The notes beneath the pieces were generated by a model. That model had not been told where the DNA came from and did no database searches. It saw only the letters and a program-made list of their open reading frames with translations. From positions 1 to 6,593 of the forward strand of contig CAILTC010000132.1 of assembly GCA_903837025.1 (NCBI GenBank): DNA of 6,593 nucleotides. Reading direction: 5' to 3'. Source of the stretch: an uncultured Bacteroidota bacterium. Its GTDB lineage: Bacteria; Bacteroidota; Bacteroidia; Flavobacteriales; Flavobacteriaceae. Position numbers and translations under genes: made by a program. Shown piece by piece: positions 1 to 6,106 of the stretch (position 1 is the first letter of the stretch; every line of letters starts with the position of its first letter).

Positions 1-902
1 ATGCAACTTTCTTGTTTCATCGTGATTTTATGGAGTATCATAAAGACCGTTTTTACGATTATTCCTTGATTGTTTTAGATAAAGAAAAATGGGTTGCGGT
101 CCTTCCGGCAAATGTTGTAGATAATGCCGTTTTTTCGCATCAAGGATTGACTTATGGTGGTTTGGTGTATAATGAAAAGGTAAAATTAGCCTCGGTTATT
201 GAAATATTCAGAGCGGTTTTGTTTTTTTTAAATTCAAATAAAATTGGAAAATTACAATTAAAATTAGTTCCCTCTATTTATCATCAAAAACCTGCGGAGG
301 AAATAAATTATGCTTTGTTTTTGGCAAAAGCCCAATTAATAAGAAGAGATTCTATGGCTGTTATTGATTTGTCAGAAAAAATATTGTTAGCGAGCGGAAG
401 AAAAGAAGGTGTTGTAAAAGGACAAAAAAATAAATTAGAAATAAGAGAAGTTGATGATTTTGAATCATTTTGGAATACAATTTTGATTCCAAATTTAGCT
501 AAAAAACATCAAGCTAAACCAGTACATAATCTGGAAGAAATCACAAAGTTAAAAAGATTATTCCCCGAAAACATCAGGCAATTTAATGTTTATGAAAATG
601 AAATTATTGTTGCTGGCACGACAATTTTCGAATGCAAAAAAGTAGCTCACTGCCAGTATATTTCTGGAAATGAAACTAAAAATGAATTGGGCGGAATTGA
701 TTTATTGTTTTACCATCTAATAACCGAAGTTTTTAAAAATAAACCTTTTTTTGATTTTGGAATTTCCAACGAAAATCAAGGTCAAAACCTGAATAATGGA
801 TTGTCTTATTGGAAAGAAAGTTTTGGAGCGAGTACCATTATTCATGATTTTTATGAAGTAGAATCGTCGAATTATAATTTATTAGACACCGTTTTGATAT
901 GA
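1..902 (+). CDS. FemAB/GNAT-like acyltransferase, 5'-truncated by window edge
   Basis: The reading frame is open from base 3 (bases 1-2 finish an earlier codon) and gives 299 visible residues to the TGA at 900-902. The start lies upstream: the residues before the TTG at 12 continue a conserved stretch ([13 protein letters not shown]), so that TTG is internal. The protein resembles the roughly 320-residue GNAT/FemAB-like proteins common beside aminotransferase genes in Bacteroidota polysaccharide loci. Recognisable stretches are the N-terminal [11 protein letters not shown], a central segment [19 protein letters not shown], then VAGTTIFE, the [13 protein letters not shown] block and [26 protein letters not shown] near the C-terminus. 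No signal peptide or membrane segment is visible, so it is probably cytosolic. By family and position it may transfer an acyl group to an amino sugar made by the next gene; the substrate is inference. Its stop overlaps the next start by 4 bp (ATGA), indicating coupled translation. The family call is fairly firm, the specific reaction is not. Confidence 0.82.
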   Translation, partial: ATFLFHRDFMEYHKDRFYDYSLIVLDKEKWVAVLPANVVDNAVFSHQGLTYGGLVYNEKVKLASVIEIFRAVLFFLNSNKIGKLQLKLVPSIYHQKPAEEINYALFLAKAQLIRRDSMAVIDLSEKILLASGRKEGVVKGQKNKLEIREVDDFESFWNTILIPNLAKKHQAKPVHNLEEITKLKRLFPENIRQFNVYENEIIVAGTTIFECKKVAHCQYISGNETKNELGGIDLLFYHLITEVFKNKPFFDFGISNENQGQNLNNGLSYWKESFGASTIIHDFYEVESSNYNLLDTVLI

Positions 903-1999
903 TAAAATTCCTCGAATTAAAAAAAATAAATGCCCCTTATGAAACTGCATTTCAAGAAAAATTGAATGCAGTTTTAGCAAACGGCTGGTATGTTTTAGGT
1001 AATGAAGTTGCGGGATTTGAAGCTGATTTTGCCAATTATTGCGGGAGGAGTTATTGCGTAGGAGTAGGGAATGGACTCGATGCTATGGTTTTGATTTTCA
1101 AAGGGTACATTCAATTGGGAAAACTGCAAAAAGGAGATGAAGTTATTGTTCCTGCCAATACCTATATTGCTAGTATTCTCGCTATTTTGCAAGCCGATTT
1201 AGTTCCTGTTTTAGTAGAACCTAAAATAGAAACTTACAATATTAATCCAGATTTAATCGCTGAAAAAATCACTTCAAAAACGAAGGCTATTCTAGCAGTT
1301 CATCTTTACGGACAATTAGCCGAAATGGATCAAATAAATGAAATTGCTCAGCAAAATAATCTTTTAGTAATTGAAGATGCGGCTCAGACTCATGGGGCAA
1401 TCAGCAATCAAAAATCAGTAATCAAAAATCAGCAATCAAGCGTTGCTTATAGTTTTTATCCTGGGAAAAATTTAGGTGCTTTGGGCGATGGAGGCGCAGT
1501 TGTTACGAATGATTCGGATTTAGCAAAAACCATTCAATCGTTACGAAATTATGGTTCCCAAACCAAATATCAGAATGAATATATTGGCGTAAATTCGAGA
1601 CTAGACGAATTGCAAGCTGCTTTTTTGAATGTAAAATTACCCAATTTAGATGCTGAAAATAATAAACGAAAAGCAATTGCCAAACGCTATCTTTCGAAAA
1701 TTAAAAACGACAAAATCATCCTCCCTTTTTGGGATTTATCAGACAATCATGTTTTTCATTTGTTTGTTATTCGAACCCAAAACAGGGACGAATTACAACA
1801 GTATTTGTTGAAAAACGGAATCGAAACGATGATTCATTATCCAATTCCGCCACATCAACAAAAAGCTTTTCCGGATTGGAATCATTTGTCTTTTCCCATC
1901 ACTGAAAAAATCCATAAAGAAGTGTTAAGTTTGCCAATAAGTCCCGTGTTGACAATGGAAGAAGTTAATTTTATTGTCGCAATTTTAAATCAATATTAA
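899..1999 (+). CDS. DegT/DnrJ/EryC1-family PLP-dependent sugar aminotransferase (FdtB/QdtB-like)
   Basis: This 366-residue protein has the normal length and order of motifs for DegT-family nucleotide-sugar aminotransferases, fold-type I PLP enzymes that transfer an amino group from glutamate to a keto-deoxysugar. Visible motifs are the N-terminal [14 protein letters not shown] (28-41), GVGNGLDA (55-62), the substrate/cofactor region [13 protein letters not shown] (80-92), [10 protein letters not shown] (158-167) with Asp160 expected to contact the PLP ring nitrogen, and [16 protein letters not shown] (185-200) with Lys190 expected to form the Schiff base. The sequence is closest by eye to FdtB/QdtB-type 3-amino-3,6-dideoxyhexose transaminases, but 4-amino specificity cannot be excluded. 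An oddity is residues 168-181, encoded by a 14-bp tandem repeat, which replaces the usual G-x3-G-x2-GD type loop while almost keeping its length; all catalytic motifs remain intact. The ATG overlaps the preceding stop by 4 bp, and the flippase gene begins 3 bp after its TAA. Confidence 0.93.
   Translation: MIKFLELKKINAPYETAFQEKLNAVLANGWYVLGNEVAGFEADFANYCGRSYCVGVGNGLDAMVLIFKGYIQLGKLQKGDEVIVPANTYIASILAILQADLVPVLVEPKIETYNINPDLIAEKITSKTKAILAVHLYGQLAEMDQINEIAQQNNLLVIEDAAQTHGAISNQKSVIKNQQSSVAYSFYPGKNLGALGDGGAVVTNDSDLAKTIQSLRNYGSQTKYQNEYIGVNSRLDELQAAFLNVKLPNLDAENNKRKAIAKRYLSKIKNDKIILPFWDLSDNHVFHLFVIRTQNRDELQQYLLKNGIETMIHYPIPPHQQKAFPDWNHLSFPITEKIHKEVLSLPISPVLTMEEVNFIVAILNQY
1400..1441 (+). repeat. 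Three tandem 14-bp repeats (six ATCARNA-like heptamers) inside the aminotransferase gene
   Basis: The copies are ATCAGCAATCAAAA (1400-1413), ATCAGTAATCAAAA (1414-1427) and ATCAGCAATCAAGC (1428-1441); each splits into two heptamers starting ATCA. Because 14 is not a multiple of 3, each copy is read in a different frame, and only three copies together (42 bp) keep the gene open. They encode residues 168-181 ([14 protein letters not shown]). The repeat is plainly visible; its origin (replication slippage or insertion of a dispersed repeat) is inference. No second copy was seen in the window. Confidence 0.9.
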
Positions 2000-2002
2000 A
2001 GC

Positions 2003-3487
2003 ATGACCGATAGTAAATCCTCTTATTTGCAAATTGTAAAAACGACATCACTATTTGGTGGTGTTCAGTTTTTCAATATTGTTATTTCGATAATAAGGAC
2101 CAAACTTATTGCACTATTTATTGGTCCTGCAGGAATGGGGATCGCAGCGTTATTAAATTCAACCATAAATATTATTAGCGGAATTACTGGTTTAGGTATA
2201 GAGACAAGTGCTGTAAAACATATCTCGGGTAGTTATAAAAATGAGGATTTAAAAAGTGTTTCTAAAAATGTATCAATTGTTAGGAAATTAGCATTGTTAA
2301 CGGGTATTTTTGGAACTTTATTAACTATTCTATTTTCTAAATGGTTGAGTCAACTTACTTTTGGAAATTCAGACCATACTTTTTCATTTGTTTTCCTGTC
2401 GATCATTTTGTTAATGAAACAATTGTCAACAGGAGAATTAGTTATATTGCAGGGATTGAGAAAAATGAGGTTTTTAGCGAAAGCTAATTTTTATGGAAAT
2501 TTATTTGGGTTATTATTTTCGATTCCATTATACTACTATTATAGAATTGATGCAATTGTCCCAACAATTATTTTAGCTTCCTTATCTTCAGTTCTATTTT
2601 CTTTTTACTATTCAAGAAAAGTAGGAATTGTAAAAACAAAAGTATCAAACAATCAATTAACGACTGAAGGGAAAAGCATAATTAGACTTGGAATAATGCT
2701 AACATTTAGTGGTTTTCTAACTTTGTTTTCAACTTATTTAATTCAAATTTATGTTGGTAAAATTGGAGGATTAGAGCAAGTTGGGTTTTATAATGCTGGT
2801 TTTACATTATTAAATTCCTATGTTGGAATAATTTTCACAGTAATGAGCACAGATTATTTTCCAAGATTAGCTTCTATTTGTAATGAAGAAGAAAAGGTGA
2901 GGACAAGTGTGATTCAACAATCTTTCATGTCAATTCTGATTATTACACCAATAATTATTCTATTTTTAACTTTTATACCGCTCATTGTAAAAATCATATA
3001 TACTCCCAAATTTGTTTCGATTATTCCCATGGTTTGTTTGGGTATTTTGGCAATGTTGTTTAGGGCTGTTTCTTGGTCTATGGGGTATATCATTATTGCA
3101 AAAGGCGATTCGAAAATTTTTATGCGCACTTCATTAGGATTTAGTTTCCTGTCATTAATTTTGAATATTTTGGGGTATTACTATTACGGATTAGAGGGTC
3201 TTGGCTTTAGTTTTTTTATTTATTATTTAATTCATTTCTTTGCTTTAAAAATAATTACCAAAAAGAGCTATAATTTTTATTTTGGAAGCGATTTTTATCA
3301 AATCTATTTAATTTGTGCTTTAATGTGCATCGTCACTTTTTCGTTGAGGTACCTACAATATCCATTTTTAAAATATTCTTTAATGTCTTTAATGGTAGTG
3401 ATTTCTATAATGTTTGTTTTATATCAAATTAGTGAAAAAATGGAATTAAAAGGAATATTCAATTCTGTAATTAATAGAAAAAAATGA
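2003..3487 (+). CDS. wzx: Wzx-type O-antigen/lipid-linked oligosaccharide flippase
   Basis: This 494-residue, highly hydrophobic protein fits the polysaccharide transporter (PST, MOP superfamily) flippases that move undecaprenyl-pyrophosphate-linked repeat units from the cytoplasmic to the periplasmic face of the inner membrane. About 14 membrane segments can be placed by eye, roughly at 14-40, 45-70, 94-115, 125-150, 160-180, 184-204, 228-250, 262-285, 306-333, 337-366, 376-396, 398-418, 430-450 and 455-476. The N-terminal stretch with RTKLIALFIGPAGMGIAALL (32-51) and the following GLGIETSAVKHIS are typical of bacteroidotal O-antigen translocases. The length is normal. The ATG lies 3 bp after the aminotransferase stop without a Shine-Dalgarno motif. 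The 3' end reads AGA AAA AAA TGA, so its stop overlaps the next ATG and is preceded by seven A. Flippases of this class tend to be locus-specific; the glycan handled is unknown. Confidence 0.92.
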   Translation: MTDSKSSYLQIVKTTSLFGGVQFFNIVISIIRTKLIALFIGPAGMGIAALLNSTINIISGITGLGIETSAVKHISGSYKNEDLKSVSKNVSIVRKLALLTGIFGTLLTILFSKWLSQLTFGNSDHTFSFVFLSIILLMKQLSTGELVILQGLRKMRFLAKANFYGNLFGLLFSIPLYYYYRIDAIVPTIILASLSSVLFSFYYSRKVGIVKTKVSNNQLTTEGKSIIRLGIMLTFSGFLTLFSTYLIQIYVGKIGGLEQVGFYNAGFTLLNSYVGIIFTVMSTDYFPRLASICNEEEKVRTSVIQQSFMSILIITPIIILFLTFIPLIVKIIYTPKFVSIIPMVCLGILAMLFRAVSWSMGYIIIAKGDSKIFMRTSLGFSFLSLILNILGYYYYGLEGLGFSFFIYYLIHFFALKIITKKSYNFYFGSDFYQIYLICALMCIVTFSLRYLQYPFLKYSLMSLMVVISIMFVLYQISEKMELKGIFNSVINRKK

Positions 3488-4245
3488 TTAGTTTGTTTCA
3501 AAATATTTATAAAAAATTAAGTGGTTTTTACCACAGGATGAAGTTTTATTATTCTGTAAACTGGACTAAAACATTGTATTTTAACTTCAAGAAATTTCCA
3601 TTTAGTATTGCAAAAAAACTACCTGTATTTTTTTATGGGAAAATACATTTTCAAAGTATTAGAGGTGAAATTAGCATAAAAGGACCAATTAAAACTGCAA
3701 TGATTGGATATGGGCAGCATTTTGAGACTGCTGTTAAATCAAAAGGAATAGCTGAATTAGCACTTTATGGCAAAATAGTTTTTAACGGCTATTCGCATTT
3801 TGGAAAAGATGTGGTTATATTTATCGGAGAAAATGCACATTGTGAATTTGGCTATATGTCTTGTTTAGGCTCGGACGTGAAAGTTGTTTGTACAAATAAG
3901 ATTGTTATCGGAGATTGGGCTGGAATTGGTTATGAATCTCAAATAATTGATTCAAATTTTCATCCAATGAAAAACTTAATAACAGGTGAATATTATCCTA
4001 TGACCGCCGAAGTGCATATTGGTACTCATAATGCTTTTTCGAATCGAATTACGGTTATGCCGGGTACCAAAACTCCAGATTTTTGTGTTGTAGCTTCGAA
4101 TACATTATGTAATAAAGATTATACAAATCTCGGGAATAATATACTTTTGGGAGGAATTCCAGCACGACTAATAAAAAATAATTACACCCGAGATTGGGAT
4201 AATGATAAGGAACTTTTAATAAAATATAAGGTTATCAATTTATAG
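3484..4245 (+). CDS. Left-handed beta-helix (hexapeptide-type) acyltransferase
   Basis: This 253-residue protein matches the polysaccharide-locus acyltransferases with an N-terminal extension and a C-terminal left-handed beta-helix built from degenerate hexapeptide turns. The N-terminus (about 1-55) is basic and aromatic, including LYFNFKKFPF and KLPVFFYGKI, as is usual in this subgroup. Residues about 60-145 carry irregular turns. Then come VIGDWAGIGYESQIIDSNFHP (141-161), with His160 a plausible catalytic or active-site base, IGTHNAFSNRITVMPGT (179-195) and LLGGIPARLI (221-230), the typical end of a beta-helix acyltransferase. It would probably O- or N-acetylate a sugar from acetyl-CoA in the cytoplasm; donor and acceptor are inference. 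Its ATG overlaps the flippase TGA (ATGA), so translation is probably coupled. It ends in TAG only 1 bp before the stop of the convergent downstream gene, leaving no room for a terminator between them. Confidence 0.85.
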   Translation: MISLFQNIYKKLSGFYHRMKFYYSVNWTKTLYFNFKKFPFSIAKKLPVFFYGKIHFQSIRGEISIKGPIKTAMIGYGQHFETAVKSKGIAELALYGKIVFNGYSHFGKDVVIFIGENAHCEFGYMSCLGSDVKVVCTNKIVIGDWAGIGYESQIIDSNFHPMKNLITGEYYPMTAEVHIGTHNAFSNRITVMPGTKTPDFCVVASNTLCNKDYTNLGNNILLGGIPARLIKNNYTRDWDNDKELLIKYKVINL

Positions 4246-4246
4246 T

Positions 4247-4774
4247 TTATTCTGGTAAGTGAATTTCGTTTGAAGCGTTTGCCGTCTCATTTTTTTTATA
4301 AAACTTAGCTGGGTTGCCAAACCAAATTTCATTTTCAGGAACATTTTTATTTACAAAAGATAAAGAGCCCAATACACTATTATCTCCAATTTGAATGCCG
4401 TGTTGAAGTACACAATTTGTTCCTATAAAAACATTGGCTCCAATTGCAGCACCGCCAACTTGGTACATATTTGTGTTCAAATTGTTTGACATCATTTTGG
4501 GAGAAATATAGGTATTGTCTCCTATTTTTACTCCTCGGGCTATTATACTGTCATAGCGAATTATCACGTTATTGCCAATTGTGCAATTTCCAGAAGATGA
4601 AACTCTTGAGTCTATAAAACAGTTTTCTCCAATAATTGTGCCTTCCCGAAGTTCAACATAATTCTTAATGATGGTATTGTCCCCAATTACCACATTGTCT
4701 TCAATGATACAAAAATTACCAATTTTGACATTTTTGCCAATTTGTGACTTGCTAGATATTATATTGGTTTCCAT
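4247..4774 (-). CDS. Hexapeptide-repeat N-acyltransferase (WxcM-N/WbpD-like beta-helix)
   Basis: This 175-residue protein is nearly all left-handed beta-helix. Hexapeptide turns with the [ILV]-G-x-N pattern start at residues 12, 18, 30, 48, 66, 84, 111, 117 and 129, interrupted by the loop SPKMMSNNLNTNMYQVGGA (91-109), and the domain closes with WFGNPAKFYKK (151-161). Length and pattern fit the small sugar-nucleotide acetyltransferases resembling WbpD, WlbB or the N-terminal domain of WxcM, which acetylate an amine on a nucleotide-activated sugar using acetyl-CoA, usually as trimers. His125 is the only His within the helix (the other, His172, is in the C-terminal tail) and could be a catalytic base, but this is inference. 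The tail after 160 is short and polar. The start is the ATG at 4774-4772, preceded on its strand by an eight-A run, as is common for starts in this phylum. It is convergent with the preceding plus-strand acyltransferase gene and lies 131 bp downstream of the glycosyltransferase on the same strand. Confidence 0.86.
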   Translation of the reverse strand: METNIISSKSQIGKNVKIGNFCIIEDNVVIGDNTIIKNYVELREGTIIGENCFIDSRVSSSGNCTIGNNVIIRYDSIIARGVKIGDNTYISPKMMSNNLNTNMYQVGGAAIGANVFIGTNCVLQHGIQIGDNSVLGSLSFVNKNVPENEIWFGNPAKFYKKNETANASNEIHLPE

Positions 4775-4843
4775 TATTTTTTTTAAATTATTAGGGTCAT
4801 CTGTATAGATGAGTAAAGTGATTTTTTACTTTTAGATAGTCCT

Positions 4844-4851
4844 CAAAAATA
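4844..4851 (-). promoter_or_regulatory. Candidate -7 box TATTTTTG for the minus-strand acyltransferase
   Basis: On the minus strand TATTTTTG matches the Bacteroidota TAnnTTTG -7 consensus. Transcription would start near 4837 and give a leader of roughly 60 bases before the ATG at 4774. No TTG is seen at the -33 spacing, and the surrounding DNA is so AT-rich that a chance match is likely. It overlaps the T-rich tail of the terminator-like hairpin. Confidence 0.3.
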
Positions 4852-4876
4852 ATATTATTTTCGTAAAAAATAATAA
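4844..4876 (-). terminator. Weak terminator-like hairpin after the minus-strand glycosyltransferase
   Basis: About 30 bases past the glycosyltransferase stop, the minus strand reads TATTATTTT (4875-4867), loop TTACG, then AAAATAATA (4861-4853), a perfect 9-bp stem, followed by TTATTTTTG. Position and T-rich tail fit an intrinsic terminator, but the stem has no G-C pair and would be unstable. It could equally be chance in AT-rich DNA; the neighbouring acyltransferase may still be partly co-transcribed. Confidence 0.3.
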
Positions 4877-4905
4877 CAGACTTTACTCTAAATGTTGTAA
4901 AATTA

Positions 4906-6057
4906 TTAGTTGTTTTTGGGTTGATTTCCCCAAACTTCTATATATCGTTTAGCTATTTTGATATAATCATGTTCTTTTTCTACAAAAGCCCTTGCCCGTT
5001 TTCCGATGGCGATTATTTCACTGGGATTTTCTATCAAAAAAGACAATTCTTTTACTAAATAAGCTACATCTGCTTTGGCATTTACGGCAACTCGTTCCGT
5101 TAGGTTATAATGTTCCATAAACTCATTTTCGGCACCCGTGAAAACCACCTTTCCTTTTGCCATAGCTTCTAGGGCGTTATATCCTTGGTCTTGACTAAAG
5201 GTTTGGTCTAAAAGAATATGAGCTTTATTGTATAAATTGATGTAATCGTAATAAGGGATTGTTTTTGCAATAATTACTTCAACTTTATCACCATATTTGT
5301 TTTTTATAATTTCTAATGCTGCTTCAAAATATTGACTCCCTTTTTGATTGTAAGACCATTCATTAATTCCAAGAAATAGTATTATTTTATTTTCTATCTC
5401 TAATGCTTTAAAGGGTAATTGATCTAAATTTATCGGAGTAGGAATTAAACCTAAATATTTGGGGTGGTTTTTGGTTGCATCCACATAATCTAAATCAGTA
5501 GGAATAATTCCATTGCACTTTTCCATTACGAAATCGTGCACTTTTTTATGGCTTTCTTTGGTATAATCAAATAAAGAGTCATACTCTTTTATAAGGCTTG
5601 GATTAAGAAAAAAGGGTTGTAAGACTGATTTTTTAGATTTATTTTCAACATCAAATTTCATATTCAAATAATCGGCACCGCTTGATAAAATGAAAACGTT
5701 CTTATTGGTTTTGAATATTTTATTAAGTAAAAATAGTTCCCATTTTTTATTGGTTTTTATAGGGGTTTCATGAATGAATTGAACGACATCATAATTCTTT
5801 AATTTTTTCAATAAAAAGTAAAAACGCAAGCCTTGTTCTAATTTTGCAAAATCATAATTAAATAAACGTGCAATTATTTGCCTCGGAATATTTATGATTT
5901 TTGATTTACACAAACTATAGTCAATAGAATAATCAACTGGAAAATTTTTAAAACCATCGCTGTTGGCAACAATGATAACTTCATGACCAAGCTTTAGCAA
6001 GCCCTCCTTTAATGAATTATGTAAACGACTGTATTCACCAATAAGTAAAATCCGCAT
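4906..6057 (-). CDS. GT-B glycosyltransferase, family-4-like
   Basis: This 383-residue protein has the two-domain layout of GT-B retaining glycosyltransferases. The N-terminal Rossmann half starts MRILLIGEYSRLHNSLKEGL with the usual LGHEVIIVA strand-turn (24-31), followed by GFKNFPVDYSI (35-45), a long helical middle and the strand LKNYDVVQFIHETPI (86-100). The C-terminal half begins near 220 with IILFLGINEW (225-234, likely donor-domain entry) and ends in a helix that folds back. The donor-site signature is DQTFSQDQGYNALEAMAKGK (284-303): Glu297 fits the second acid of the E-x7-E motif, while the first position is Gln289 with Asp290 beside it. It probably adds a sugar from a nucleotide donor to the lipid-linked repeat unit at the inner face of the membrane; donor, acceptor and linkage are unknown. 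No membrane segment is obvious. The start ATG (6057-6055) begins right at the conserved MRILLIG, which supports it. Confidence 0.88.
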   Translation of the reverse strand: MRILLIGEYSRLHNSLKEGLLKLGHEVIIVANSDGFKNFPVDYSIDYSLCKSKIINIPRQIIARLFNYDFAKLEQGLRFYFLLKKLKNYDVVQFIHETPIKTNKKWELFLLNKIFKTNKNVFILSSGADYLNMKFDVENKSKKSVLQPFFLNPSLIKEYDSLFDYTKESHKKVHDFVMEKCNGIIPTDLDYVDATKNHPKYLGLIPTPINLDQLPFKALEIENKIILFLGINEWSYNQKGSQYFEAALEIIKNKYGDKVEVIIAKTIPYYDYINLYNKAHILLDQTFSQDQGYNALEAMAKGKVVFTGAENEFMEHYNLTERVAVNAKADVAYLVKELSFLIENPSEIIAIGKRARAFVEKEHDYIKIAKRYIEVWGNQPKNN

Positions 6058-6064
6058 GAATGAT

Positions 6065-6072
6065 TATATTTG
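6065..6072 (+). promoter_or_regulatory. Candidate -7 box TATATTTG for the plus-strand glycosyltransferase
   Basis: TATATTTG is an exact match to the TAnnTTTG -7 consensus of Bacteroidota and lies 22 bp before the ATG at 6095, implying a start near 6079 and a leader of about 16 bases. No TTG is present at the expected -33 distance, so the promoter is only half supported. It sits in the 37-bp gap between two divergent genes. Confidence 0.4.
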
Positions 6073-6075
6073 TTA

Positions 6076-6106
6076 CGAAAATAAACAATGAACAATGATA
6101 AAACAA
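6076..6106 (-). promoter_or_regulatory. Candidate promoter TTG-N20-TATTTTCG for the minus-strand glycosyltransferase
   Basis: On the minus strand, TTG (6106-6104) is followed after 20 bp by TATTTTCG (6083-6076), one mismatch from TAnnTTTG with spacing inside the range seen for flavobacterial promoters. The implied start is near 6069, about 12 bases before the ATG at 6057. The -33 element would lie within the first codons of the divergent gene, and its -7 box is 3 bp from the opposing one. Chance is possible in such AT-rich DNA. Confidence 0.33.

Larger units (their letters stand above)
4811..4888. repeat. Perfect 9-bp inverted repeat GAGTAAAGT / ACTTTACTC in the spacer
   Basis: GAGTAAAGT at 4811-4819 and ACTTTACTC at 4880-4888 are perfect reverse complements separated by 60 bp. 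They enclose the terminator-like hairpin, the candidate -7 box and a 16-bp perfect AT palindrome (4846-4861, AAAATAATATTATTTT). The arms contain G and C, unlike most of the spacer, which makes chance somewhat less likely. A possible role is an operator pair or the base of a long RNA stem; nothing in the sequence decides this. Confidence 0.5.

Noticed and set aside
12..14. TTG as the start of the first gene
   Set aside because: The frame is open to the window edge and the residues before the TTG continue a conserved family motif, so the gene is truncated by the window rather than starting here.
1..69. ATG at base 1 opening a short frame
   Set aside because: It stops after 22 codons and is out of phase with the conserved acyltransferase frame.
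995..1192. 65-codon minus-strand open frame
   Set aside because: It lies wholly within the aminotransferase gene over conserved motifs and has no recognisable protein features; it is a shadow frame.
1400..1441. The tandem repeat as a CRISPR array
   Set aside because: Units are 14 bp with no spacers and lie within an intact coding frame.
2914..3129. 71-codon minus-strand open frame
   Set aside because: It lies within the flippase membrane-segment region and has no independent coding signal.
4815..4832. Small hairpin AAAGT...ACTTT as a terminator
   Set aside because: The stem is only 5 bp with an 8-base loop in very AT-rich DNA and overlaps one arm of the larger inverted repeat; chance is a sufficient explanation.
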